Origin: Legionella longbeachae | GTDB lineage: Bacteria > Pseudomonadota > Gammaproteobacteria > Legionellales > Legionellaceae | Assembly: GCA_016191305.1 (NCBI GenBank) | Contig: JACPOX010000176.1 | Coordinates: 1 to 5,492 of the forward strand | Direction of reading: 5' to 3' | Length of the DNA stretch: 5,492 bases | Part shown: in pieces, positions 1 to 5,481 of the stretch | Numbering within the stretch: the stretch's first letter is position 1 | Layout of the letters: the number at the start of each line of letters is the position of its first letter | The notes under the pieces: model-generated | Database searches by the model: none | The model's input: the letters and a program-made list of their open reading frames with translations, nothing else | Told to the model about the DNA's origin: nothing | Made by a program: the position numbers and the translations under genes

Positions 1-1
1 G

Positions 2-343
2 CATTTTACTATTAGTCCTGAAGTATGTACGGCAGTACAAGCTACTAAAGCAGCTGGGAATCGAGTGATTGCAGTGGGGACAACTGCTTTGCGTAGTCTT
101 GAAAGTGCAGCTCAAAATGGAGTGTTATCTCCTTGCAGCAGAGATACGGATATCTTTATTTACCCGGGGTATGAGTTTAAAATTTGCGATGGTCTAATGA
201 CTAATTTTCACTTGCCTGAATCGACATTACTCATGCTGGTTTCAGCTTTCATCGGTCACAAACAAGCAATGATGCTTTATCAGGAAGCGATTAAGCAAGG
301 ATATCGATTTTTTAGTTATGGTGATACCAGTTTATTGCTGTAA
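2..343 (+). CDS. queA: QueA, S-adenosylmethionine:tRNA ribosyltransferase-isomerase, C-terminal part
   Basis: QueA transfers and isomerises the ribosyl group of S-adenosylmethionine onto preQ1-modified tRNA, giving epoxyqueuosine at wobble position 34. It is a cytosolic enzyme of the queuosine pathway. The frame is open from base 2 to the TAA at 341-343, giving 113 residues, about the last third of a usual QueA of roughly 340-356 residues; the 5' part lies outside the window. Family signatures are clear: AVGTT followed by LRSLESAA (from base 71), [15 protein letters not shown] (200-226) and RFFSYGD near the C-terminus. These match E. coli QueA, as recalled, almost position for position. The GTG at 65 is an internal valine, not a start. 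The protein ends a few residues earlier than E. coli QueA, which looks like normal variation. The Tgt-like gene starts 14 bases downstream and is probably co-transcribed. Confidence 0.96.
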   Translation, partial: HFTISPEVCTAVQATKAAGNRVIAVGTTALRSLESAAQNGVLSPCSRDTDIFIYPGYEFKICDGLMTNFHLPESTLLMLVSAFIGHKQAMMLYQEAIKQGYRFFSYGDTSLLL

Positions 344-346
344 ATC

Positions 347-352
347 AGGAGG
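347..352 (+). promoter_or_regulatory. Strong Shine-Dalgarno for the Tgt-like gene
   Basis: A perfect AGGAGG lies five bases before the ATG at 358, in the 14-base gap after queA. It fixes the start of the Tgt-like gene and argues that the gene is actively translated rather than decaying. Confidence 0.85.
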
Positions 353-357
353 TTAAA

Positions 358-1203
358 ATGTTACATGCAAAGCAGAGTTTTATTCCGATTTTAACTTCAG
401 AAGCAGGTTTATCTCTCACAACAGAAAATTGGCAGGAAGTGAATATAACTACAGTATGTTATTACCTGGAAAGTTTATTATTTAAACCCGGGAAGGACAT
501 ACTACAAAAAATAACTGATTTAAGAGAATATTTGGCATGGTCAGGCGGTATTGTGCTCAATGCTATGACGCTTGTCATCAATAAAGAAGGGATTGTTGTT
601 CTTAAATCTCCTTATGATGGTTCTAGAATAAAGCTTAACTTATTGGATTTGCTTGAATTGATTCTGCATTTAAAGCCTCAGGCAGTGGTTTTGCCTAAAA
701 ATATTTTACAGGATTTTTCCCAAATTTGGGAGAATTGGAATGAGGCAATAGTTCCATTTATTCATGTTAGTGACCTGGAAAGACAGAATGTAGTAAAGCC
801 ACATGGGGTATATTTTAACCAAAATTTCAGTGAAGTGAATTGGAAACAGTTAGAGGAATGGGCTCATTTACCACGATATATAATAGGCAATTTTGATCCG
901 ATATTAATACAAGAATTGCAAGAAAAAGGCATCGAGTTTATTGAATCAGATGAGCCGGCCAAAGCAGCGATGCAAGGAAAAGTATACAGCAGAGCAGGTA
1001 ATGTAGATTTAACCGACAAGAAAACCCAAATGCAATTTGAGCCCATTGATACCCATTGTGCTTGTCCCACATGCTCACAACAATTAAGCAAAGCTTATCT
1101 TTATCATCTATTACAAAATACGCCTTTATTATGCCAGCGATTTTTGATTCAACACAATATATTTTATGTCCAAAGGTTTTTTGAGTATTTAATTGACAAT
1201 TAG
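358..1203 (+). CDS. Tgt-like protein (tRNA-guanine transglycosylase relative), probably non-catalytic
   Basis: This 281-residue protein follows queA, the place of tgt in many bacteria, and aligns by eye with E. coli Tgt (about 375 residues). Shared landmarks are FIPI near residue 8, FKPGKDI (42-48), the WSGGI segment (61-65), LPRYIIGNFDP (171-181, compare PRYLMGVGKP), G-I-x-x-I-E (191-196), and a C-terminal block CxCxxC (C234, C236, C239) with S-K-A-Y-L-x-H-L and H266-N. The four zinc ligands are kept, with one extra residue between C239 and H266. The catalytic features are not: the nucleophile Asp of FDC aligns with E196, the Asp of TDSGGFQ aligns with N68, and GGLAVGE and PTRNAR are absent or replaced. 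The deficit of roughly 95 residues lies mainly in the middle of the barrel and at the C-terminus. The frame is intact with a strong ribosome binding site, so it reads as a maintained pseudoenzyme. A role in queuosine metabolism or as a partner of a true Tgt is inference; ordinary Tgt activity is unlikely. Confidence 0.75.
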   Translation: MLHAKQSFIPILTSEAGLSLTTENWQEVNITTVCYYLESLLFKPGKDILQKITDLREYLAWSGGIVLNAMTLVINKEGIVVLKSPYDGSRIKLNLLDLLELILHLKPQAVVLPKNILQDFSQIWENWNEAIVPFIHVSDLERQNVVKPHGVYFNQNFSEVNWKQLEEWAHLPRYIIGNFDPILIQELQEKGIEFIESDEPAKAAMQGKVYSRAGNVDLTDKKTQMQFEPIDTHCACPTCSQQLSKAYLYHLLQNTPLLCQRFLIQHNIFYVQRFFEYLIDN

Positions 1204-1220
1204 TTTTTAAAATGTATAAT
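1193..1220 (+). promoter_or_regulatory. Consensus sigma70-type promoter for the 1258 gene
   Basis: TTGACA (1193-1198) and TATAAT (1215-1220), both perfect consensus hexamers, are separated by 16 bases. The -35 box lies within the last codons of the Tgt-like gene and the stop codon lies in the spacer. Transcription would start near 1227, giving a leader of about 30 bases. This indicates that the downstream gene is transcribed on its own. Confidence 0.75.
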
Positions 1221-1257
1221 AAGGCCATATTAATAACAAATATAGGAAAGTTATAAG

Positions 1258-2109
1258 ATGTTCGATTTTAATTATAAATTAGATAAGAATAATTATATTA
1301 TTGTTGAGCCAGCAGGACTTGTGCATGCCTCGAATCAAATTATAATGCCAGTAATAAAAGAATTGCATGAAAAAAAAATAGAATGTAAATTACTAAGTGG
1401 CAATAGTATTTTTGGTCAGCAGCAGGGTCTTAAAGTTTCTGCAGAACATGTTGTCGAGTTGTTATCTGTTCTAAATCAAGAATGTATAAAAAGATCATAT
1501 CAAATGATTCTTCAAGATAAATATTCAATCTTTCATATAAAACGATCAGGCCTGGATACATTAGATTACCTACGTGTAAACAAGTTATTAGAATCTCAAC
1601 AACATCCTCTTGCTAATAAACTTATAGCTCCGCGAGAAATTAAATATCGCGATGTTTTTGAAAAAGGAATTGAATCATGGATAAAAATAGCTAATTTAAA
1701 TCAAAATAAAAATAAATATTCTAATGACTGGACTGAAGTAGAATTTTTATTGGATTGCATATTAAATTTAAAAACAGATATCCAAGGTAGATTTTATTGT
1801 ACACCAAGCGATTGTTTAGCCTATAAAAAATATTATGATAAAGATCAGGACAATCATGATATTTTTATAAAAGAAATGGTTCAATTATTACAGGCAATAG
1901 ATCCAGCTTTGGAATTGGAACAAGTTAATTTACATGAAAATTTTTGTTTCACTCAAAAAGCATCAACTAAGTTATTGGAATTAATGACACAGATAGATAA
2001 AGAATTTGTTGGTGATTTCAAGCAGGAAAATAAAGAGTTATCTATATCTGATAATAATTTAATAAACTCAGAAAATACTTCTCTGTTTTCTAAGTTGAAT
2101 ATAAATTAG
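1258..2109 (+). CDS. Protein of unknown function, AT-rich gene
   Basis: This intact 283-residue reading frame starts with ATG and is preceded by AGGAAAG (1244-1250). I do not recognise its family. No signal peptide or membrane segment is visible, so it is probably soluble. The first 75 residues alternate hydrophobic and charged stretches (IIVEPAG near 14-20, a helical-looking segment around 28-45). A middle region is rich in Asn and Lys (147-160). The protein has four cysteines in the second half and second quarter taken together at 76, 167, 181 and 186, plus C43 and C230. The last 35 residues are polar, rich in Asn, Ser, Glu and Lys, and probably disordered. Base composition is lower in GC than the thiamine operon: hand counts give 23% for 1261-1320 and 18% for 1681-1740. 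An own promoter, low GC and a polar tail would fit a lineage-specific accessory gene, in Legionella possibly a type IVB secretion substrate, but nothing seen here proves that. Confidence 0.8.
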   Translation: MFDFNYKLDKNNYIIVEPAGLVHASNQIIMPVIKELHEKKIECKLLSGNSIFGQQQGLKVSAEHVVELLSVLNQECIKRSYQMILQDKYSIFHIKRSGLDTLDYLRVNKLLESQQHPLANKLIAPREIKYRDVFEKGIESWIKIANLNQNKNKYSNDWTEVEFLLDCILNLKTDIQGRFYCTPSDCLAYKKYYDKDQDNHDIFIKEMVQLLQAIDPALELEQVNLHENFCFTQKASTKLLELMTQIDKEFVGDFKQENKELSISDNNLINSENTSLFSKLNIN

Positions 2110-2149
2110 AGCGTGTTGATTATTTATCTCCATTCCCTTTAATGGCAGT

Positions 2150-2186
2150 GGGGATTTAAAATCAGTGCTTTAGGATTCCCTATTTT
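2150..2186 (+). terminator. Probable intrinsic terminator after the 1258 gene
   Basis: Bases 2150-2156 (GGGGATT) pair with 2174-2180 (GATTCCC) including G-U pairs. After a bulged G at 2173, 2157-2160 pair with 2169-2172, leaving an 8-base loop (2161-2168). The tail is TATTTT. The stem is only moderately GC-rich and the T run is interrupted, so strength is uncertain. It lies 40 bases past the stop codon and before the thiamine promoter, which is where a terminator is expected. Confidence 0.5.
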
Positions 2187-2202
2187 AAAAAAATAATATT
2201 GT

Positions 2203-2231
2203 TTGACAGCTTTATCTATAAAAGCTAGCAT
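2203..2231 (+). promoter_or_regulatory. Promoter of the thiamine operon
   Basis: TTGACA (2203-2208) is a perfect -35 hexamer. With 17 bases spacing it is followed by TAGCAT (2226-2231), a four-of-six match to the -10 consensus. Transcription would begin near 2238, just before the riboswitch aptamer, as expected for a riboswitch leader. The leader to the ATG at 2479 would be about 240 bases. AGCTTT (2208-2213) and AAAGCT (2221-2226) form an inverted repeat in the spacer. Confidence 0.6.
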
Positions 2232-2242
2232 CTACGTAATTG

Positions 2243-2320
2243 ATGGCGCGGGGTGTCGTGAGAACGGCTGAGAATTACCCGTTGAACTTGATCTGGTTCA
2301 TACCAGCGTAAGAACGCCTT
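2243..2320 (+). promoter_or_regulatory. TPP riboswitch (thi box) aptamer
   Basis: This RNA element binds thiamine pyrophosphate and reduces expression of the genes downstream. The family's conserved core is present: GGGGTG (2250-2255), CTGAGA (2268-2273), ACCC (2277-2280), GATCTGG (2290-2296) and CCAGCG (2303-2308). Helices can be read off by hand. P1 is GGC 2245-2247 with GCC 2316-2318, and P2 is GGGT 2251-2254 with ACCC 2277-2280. P3 is 2255-2259 with 2264-2268, closed by a GAGA tetraloop. P4 is CTT 2287-2289 with AAG 2310-2312, and P5 is CTGG 2293-2296 with CCAG 2303-2306. P4 replaces the usual CCT/AGG pair with CTT/AAG, keeping pairing. The element stands before thiamine genes in the right orientation. 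P1 is short, and its exact ends are uncertain by a few bases. Confidence 0.95.
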
Positions 2321-2430
2321 AAATCTGAATTTAATGTAAATCATTGCAAAAGCAAGTTTGTCTGTAGCGAGCTTGTACTGTTGACATATTCAGAATATAA
2401 GTTACCTACGGTTATTTTTTAACACTCAAG

Positions 2431-2479
2431 TACCTTTAGCCATCCTGTATTTTTATTAATAAAACAAGGAACTAAGGTA
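2431..2479 (+). promoter_or_regulatory. Start-site sequestering hairpin, likely riboswitch expression platform
   Basis: TACCTT and AG (2431-2436, 2438-2439, with T2437 bulged) pair with CTAAGGTA (2472-2479). TCCT (2443-2446) pairs with AGGA (2467-2470), and GT (2447-2448) with AC (2464-2465) with A2466 bulged. The top is AU-rich and includes the palindrome TTTTATTAATAAAA (2451-2464). The hairpin therefore covers the Shine-Dalgarno bases and the A of the ATG at 2479. TPP riboswitches of Gram-negative bacteria commonly act by hiding the start site, which fits. How TPP binding at the aptamer, over 100 bases upstream, is coupled to this hairpin is not clear from the sequence. Confidence 0.6.
2466..2470 (+). 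promoter_or_regulatory. Shine-Dalgarno of the THI5-like gene
   Basis: AAGGA lies eight bases before the ATG at 2479. Its AGGA is paired in the predicted start-site hairpin, so access to it is probably the regulated step. Confidence 0.7.
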
Positions 2480-3423
2480 TGAGCGCATTATCTTCACGAA
2501 CAACGTTATTACTCAACTGGTATGCAAATCCTTATCACACTCCAATTTATGTTGCTCACTCTTTGGGATACTACCAGCAAGAGGGGATAAAGCTTGCTAT
2601 TTTAGAACCTAGCGATCCCAGTGATGTCACTGAAATTGTTGGGATGGGCCATGTTGATTTTGGTGTCAAGGCAATGATCCATACTTTGGCTGCACGTGCT
2701 AAAGGATATCCTGTGACATCAATTGGTACTTTGCTGGATGAACCACCAACTGGTCTTATTGCCCTAAAATCCAGTGGAATTAACTCCTTTCAAGATATTG
2801 TGGGAAAACGTGTGGGTTATATTGGTGAGTTTGGTAAAATTATCATTGATAATTTAGCAAATTTGGCAGGTATAGATCCCTCTAGTTATCAAACAGTACG
2901 TATTGGCATGAATGTTACAGATGCAATTTGTCGTGATCTTATTGATACGGGAATTGGTTTTATTAATTTTCAACGAGTTGAGCTAGAACATTTACGCGGT
3001 GAAACAGTTTTTCTGCGGTTGGATCAACTAGCAGGTCTAGGTTGCTGTTGTTTTTGTTCCATTCAATTTATAGTGCCGGAACGTATGTTAGCAAAACCTG
3101 AATTAATGAAGGGTTTTCTCAATGCTACCCAACGAGGAGCGGCTTTTACTACAGAAAATCCGGATGCAGCATATGAGTTATTATGCCAGGCAAAACCCCA
3201 GTTGCGCACTCCTATGTACCATACTATTTTTATTCGTACTTTGCCTTTTTTCTCGCGTACTCTGTTAAATGTGGAACGTGATTGGAATAAGGTGGAACGT
3301 TTTGGCAAACATTTGGGAGTTATTGATGAGTCTTTTAATTTGCAAGATTGTTATACGAATGAATTATTACCTAAAGTCCCTCACTCTGATTTAGAACCTA
3401 TTGCATGTTGTATCAGTGAGTGA
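2479..3423 (+). CDS. THI5/NMT1-type 4-amino-5-hydroxymethyl-2-methylpyrimidine phosphate (HMP-P) synthase
   Basis: This 314-residue cytosolic protein matches yeast Thi5p, which builds the thiamine pyrimidine HMP-P from its own active-site histidine and pyridoxal phosphate in an iron-dependent, single-turnover reaction. Visible landmarks are LLNWY (11-15), PYH (18-20), the block around K64-A-M-I-H68 (yeast K62 binds PLP, H66 is consumed), GYPVTSIGTLLDEP, the phosphate-loop GEFGK (116-120), RIGMNV (141-146), and the iron-linked CCCFC at 189-193 (yeast 195-199). There is no signal peptide, which argues against the related periplasmic pyrimidine-binding protein ThiY. It is shorter than yeast Thi5p (about 340 residues), mainly because the C-terminal extension is missing. 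It is the first gene of the operon, where thiC usually stands, and no ThiC is seen here. The Legionella pneumophila homologue Lpg1565 has been reported as an HMP-P synthase. The start is fixed by the Shine-Dalgarno at 2466-2470 and by the match from residue 6 onward. Confidence 0.93.
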   Translation: MSALSSRTTLLLNWYANPYHTPIYVAHSLGYYQQEGIKLAILEPSDPSDVTEIVGMGHVDFGVKAMIHTLAARAKGYPVTSIGTLLDEPPTGLIALKSSGINSFQDIVGKRVGYIGEFGKIIIDNLANLAGIDPSSYQTVRIGMNVTDAICRDLIDTGIGFINFQRVELEHLRGETVFLRLDQLAGLGCCCFCSIQFIVPERMLAKPELMKGFLNATQRGAAFTTENPDAAYELLCQAKPQLRTPMYHTIFIRTLPFFSRTLLNVERDWNKVERFGKHLGVIDESFNLQDCYTNELLPKVPHSDLEPIACCISE

Positions 3424-3430
3424 AGATTTA

Positions 3431-4495
3431 ATGAAACAAGCTGCAGTTGTTGGTGCTGGAATCATGGGATGCTTGCTGGCGTTACGTTTACACAATGAGG
3501 GGTGGCAAGTAACCCTATATGAAGCAGAAAAAACTTTTAATAATTGTAGTGCTGCTGCTGCAGGTCTTTTAGCACCAATGTCTGAGCTTGATAAGGCAGA
3601 ACAGCTTATTTTTAATTTAGGAATGGAGTCAGTTGAAACCTTATGGGGATCTATTCTTAATCAATTAGCTGAGCCGGTTTATTTTAGCCAAAAAGGAAGT
3701 CTTGTTCTGCATCATCCCCAAGACCAAGCAGAATGGCAGCACTTTAGCGCGCGAATTGTTAACAAATTAAATGAATCATGTTATCAAGTGCTGGATCATG
3801 AAGCATTAAATCTACTGGAGCCTGAGCTCCAGCATTTTAAAACAGCGTATTATTTTCCAAATGAAGCACAGCTTGATAATCAAACCTTGCTTCATGCACT
3901 TAAAAGTCATCTTAGCCAACTTGGGGTGATTTGGCAGGATAATACTTTTGTTTCGTCAATGCATCCAGGAAAGATCATAGTAAAAAACGACACATACTTA
4001 TTTGATTATGTTTTTGATTGTCGTGGCTTGGGTGCTAAATCAAATTTCTCTAATCTGCGCGGTCTTCGAGGTGAATTGATTTGGTTGCATGCTCCTGAGG
4101 TACAATTGCAAAGACCGATACGACTCTTACATCCAAGGTACAATATCTACATTGTTCCCCGTCCTAATTCTTATTATCTTATTGGTGCCAGCGAGTTAGA
4201 AACAGAAGATACCAGCACAATTTCAGTACGAACTGCACTTGAATTATTAACAGCCGCTTATTATGTGCATCGAGGGTTTGCTGAAGCAAGAATCATTAAA
4301 ACAGTAAGCCATTGTCGCCCTACATTGACGCATCATCAACCGCGTATCAAATACACCAAGCAGTTTATTGCTGTTAATGGACTTTATCGTCATGGATATT
4401 TAATTGCTCCTGCTTTGGTAGAAGAAATCTTACGGGGATTAAAGAGTGGTCAAAAAAATGTTTATTATCCAGAGCTTTGGGAGGGATTTTCATGA
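3431..4495 (+). CDS. thiO: ThiO, FAD-dependent glycine oxidase
   Basis: ThiO oxidises glycine with oxygen to iminoacetate (dehydroglycine), the C2-N piece used by ThiG for the thiazole ring. The 354-residue protein opens with a Rossmann dinucleotide fold, VVGAGIMG (6-13), with E31 at the end of the second strand where it would hold the FAD ribose. SAAAAGLLAP follows (40-49), then the second FAD contact region DCRGLGA (196-202), GLRGE (211-215), CRPTLT (295-300) and the C-terminal NGLYRHGYLIAPAL (316-329). These are typical of the DAO family ThiO branch. I chose ATG 3431 because the nucleotide-binding strand begins right after it; in-frame TTG 3401 and GTG 3416 would add 10 or 5 residues of no family character. 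The gene begins seven bases after the previous stop with only a poor Shine-Dalgarno, suggesting translational coupling. The stop TGA overlaps the thiS ATG. An oxygen-dependent thiazole route implies aerobic life. Confidence 0.92.
   Translation: MKQAAVVGAGIMGCLLALRLHNEGWQVTLYEAEKTFNNCSAAAAGLLAPMSELDKAEQLIFNLGMESVETLWGSILNQLAEPVYFSQKGSLVLHHPQDQAEWQHFSARIVNKLNESCYQVLDHEALNLLEPELQHFKTAYYFPNEAQLDNQTLLHALKSHLSQLGVIWQDNTFVSSMHPGKIIVKNDTYLFDYVFDCRGLGAKSNFSNLRGLRGELIWLHAPEVQLQRPIRLLHPRYNIYIVPRPNSYYLIGASELETEDTSTISVRTALELLTAAYYVHRGFAEARIIKTVSHCRPTLTHHQPRIKYTKQFIAVNGLYRHGYLIAPALVEEILRGLKSGQKNVYYPELWEGFS
4479..4485 (+). promoter_or_regulatory. Shine-Dalgarno of thiS inside thiO
   Basis: GGGAGGG within the last codons of thiO lies six bases before the ATG at 4492. 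It fixes that ATG as the thiS start rather than the in-frame TTG at 4477, which precedes the ribosome binding site. Confidence 0.8.
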
Positions 4496-4692
4496 TTATT
4501 TATATTAATAATGAACCATTATTTTTAGATGTATGTTGTAGCTTAGAGGAATTAGTAGAGCAAAAATCGAATATTGAAGAACATATGGCGATTGCAATTA
4601 ATCATCAATTTGTACCTAAATCTAAATTTTGCAGTACTTTTCTGCAAGAAGGGGATCGTATTGACTTGATTATACCTATGCAAGGAGGGTAG
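4492..4692 (+). CDS. thiS: ThiS, sulfur carrier protein
   Basis: ThiS is a small ubiquitin-fold protein whose C-terminal glycine is adenylated and turned into a thiocarboxylate, which gives sulfur to ThiG. From ATG 4492 the product has 66 residues, the same as E. coli ThiS. It shows the MAIAINHQFVP segment (32-42), the EGDRIDLI segment (53-60) and the essential terminal GlyGly (65-66). Its ATG overlaps the thiO stop as ATGA, and thiG follows after three bases. The activating enzyme (ThiF or a MoeB-like substitute) and the cysteine desulfurase are not in the window. The ThiS C-terminal codons also provide the ribosome binding site of thiG. Confidence 0.95.
   Translation: MIIYINNEPLFLDVCCSLEELVEQKSNIEEHMAIAINHQFVPKSKFCSTFLQEGDRIDLIIPMQGG
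4682..4688 (+). promoter_or_regulatory. Shine-Dalgarno of thiG within the ThiS GlyGly codons
   Basis: AAGGAGG spans the last Gln codon and the two Gly codons of thiS and lies seven bases before the thiG ATG at 4696. The same bases thus encode the catalytic ThiS tail and start thiG translation. Confidence 0.85.
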
Positions 4693-4695
4693 AGC

Positions 4696-5481
4696 ATGTG
4701 GTCTCTAGCAGATAAACCTCTAACGAGTCGATTGCTTTTGGGGACAGCCGGTTATCCATCATTAGAAGTAATGACTGAGGCGATTCGTGTTTCTAAATCC
4801 AATGTAATTACCGTTTCAATGAAACGACAAATGCCCGGGAGAGCAGGTGGTAATTTATTTTGGCGTACTATTCAAACTCTAGGTTGTTATTTACTTCCTA
4901 ATACTGCAGGCTGTCGTGATGCGCAAACAGCGATTACTACTGCTGAAATGGCGCGTGAATTATTTCAAACTCCATGGATTAAATTGGAGGTGATTGGTGA
5001 TGATTACAGCTTACAACCTGATCCTTTTCAATTGTTGTATGCTGCTACAGAATTGGTAAAGCGAGGATTTGAAGTATTTCCTTACTGTACTGATGATTTG
5101 GTTTTATGCCAGCGTTTAATTGATTGTGGCTGTCGTATTTTAATGCCCTGGGCGGCTCCAATTGGTTCAGGTAAGGGAGTATTAAATCCCTATGCTTTAG
5201 AAACGTTACGGCAAAGATTGCCTGATGTAACTCTTATCGTTGATGCAGGTATTGGTAAACCGTCACATGCAACTGCTATTTTGGAATTAGGTTATGATGG
5301 GGTTTTGCTTAATAGCGCGGTAGCTTCGGCTATTCATCCAGTTATTATGGCTGAAGCATTTTCTCATGCGGTTATTGCTGGTCGGAATGCTTTTCAGGCA
5401 GGGCTTATGTCTGAACGTTTGTCGGCACAATCTTGTACTCCATTAATTGACACTCCCTTTTGGCATCAAGAGATCTCATGA
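4696..5481 (+). CDS. thiG: ThiG, thiazole synthase
   Basis: ThiG condenses 1-deoxy-D-xylulose 5-phosphate, dehydroglycine from ThiO and sulfur from ThiS thiocarboxylate into the thiazole phosphate of thiamine. The 261-residue length is normal. The TIM-barrel landmarks are all there: LLLGTAGYPS (13-22), PNTAGCRDAQTA (68-79) and WIKLEVIGD with the Schiff-base lysine K96 and E98, as in Bacillus ThiG. The PDPFQLL segment (109-114), PWAAPIGSGKG (151-161), the VDAGIGKPSHA loop with D183, and GVLLNSAVA (202-210) complete the set. No key residue seems missing. The stop TGA overlaps the ATG of the next gene as ATGA, so the operon continues past the window edge. Confidence 0.96.
   Translation: MWSLADKPLTSRLLLGTAGYPSLEVMTEAIRVSKSNVITVSMKRQMPGRAGGNLFWRTIQTLGCYLLPNTAGCRDAQTAITTAEMARELFQTPWIKLEVIGDDYSLQPDPFQLLYAATELVKRGFEVFPYCTDDLVLCQRLIDCGCRILMPWAAPIGSGKGVLNPYALETLRQRLPDVTLIVDAGIGKPSHATAILELGYDGVLLNSAVASAIHPVIMAEAFSHAVIAGRNAFQAGLMSERLSAQSCTPLIDTPFWHQEIS

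Noticed and set aside
358..1203. Fully active tRNA-guanine transglycosylase, or a dead pseudogene
   Set aside because: Loss of both catalytic aspartates and the substrate loops argues against normal activity. The intact frame, kept zinc ligands and strong ribosome binding site argue against a pseudogene.
864..1228. Minus-strand reading frames opposite the Tgt-like gene
   Set aside because: They lie opposite a gene with clear homology and show no protein-family features of their own.
2381..2409. Second promoter in the leader, TTGACA at 2381-2386
   Set aside because: No acceptable -10 hexamer lies 15-19 bases downstream, and a start here would bypass the riboswitch.
2404..2420. Intrinsic terminator in the riboswitch leader (ACC-TAC-GGT before TTATTTTTT)
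   Set aside because: The stem has three base pairs, then a mismatch, with a three-base loop; it is too weak despite the T run. Control at the start site looks more likely.
3063..3308. Minus-strand 81-residue reading frame opposite the THI5-like gene
   Set aside because: It is fully covered by a well-supported gene and has no recognisable features.
2479..3423. ABC-transporter binding protein (ThiY-type) reading of the NMT1 domain
   Set aside because: There is no signal peptide or lipobox, CCCFC and the Lys/His pair are present, and no permease or ATPase gene is next to it.
3401..3430. Upstream TTG (3401) or GTG (3416) as the thiO start
   Set aside because: Residues before M at 3431 have no family match, and the FAD-binding strand starts right after that methionine.
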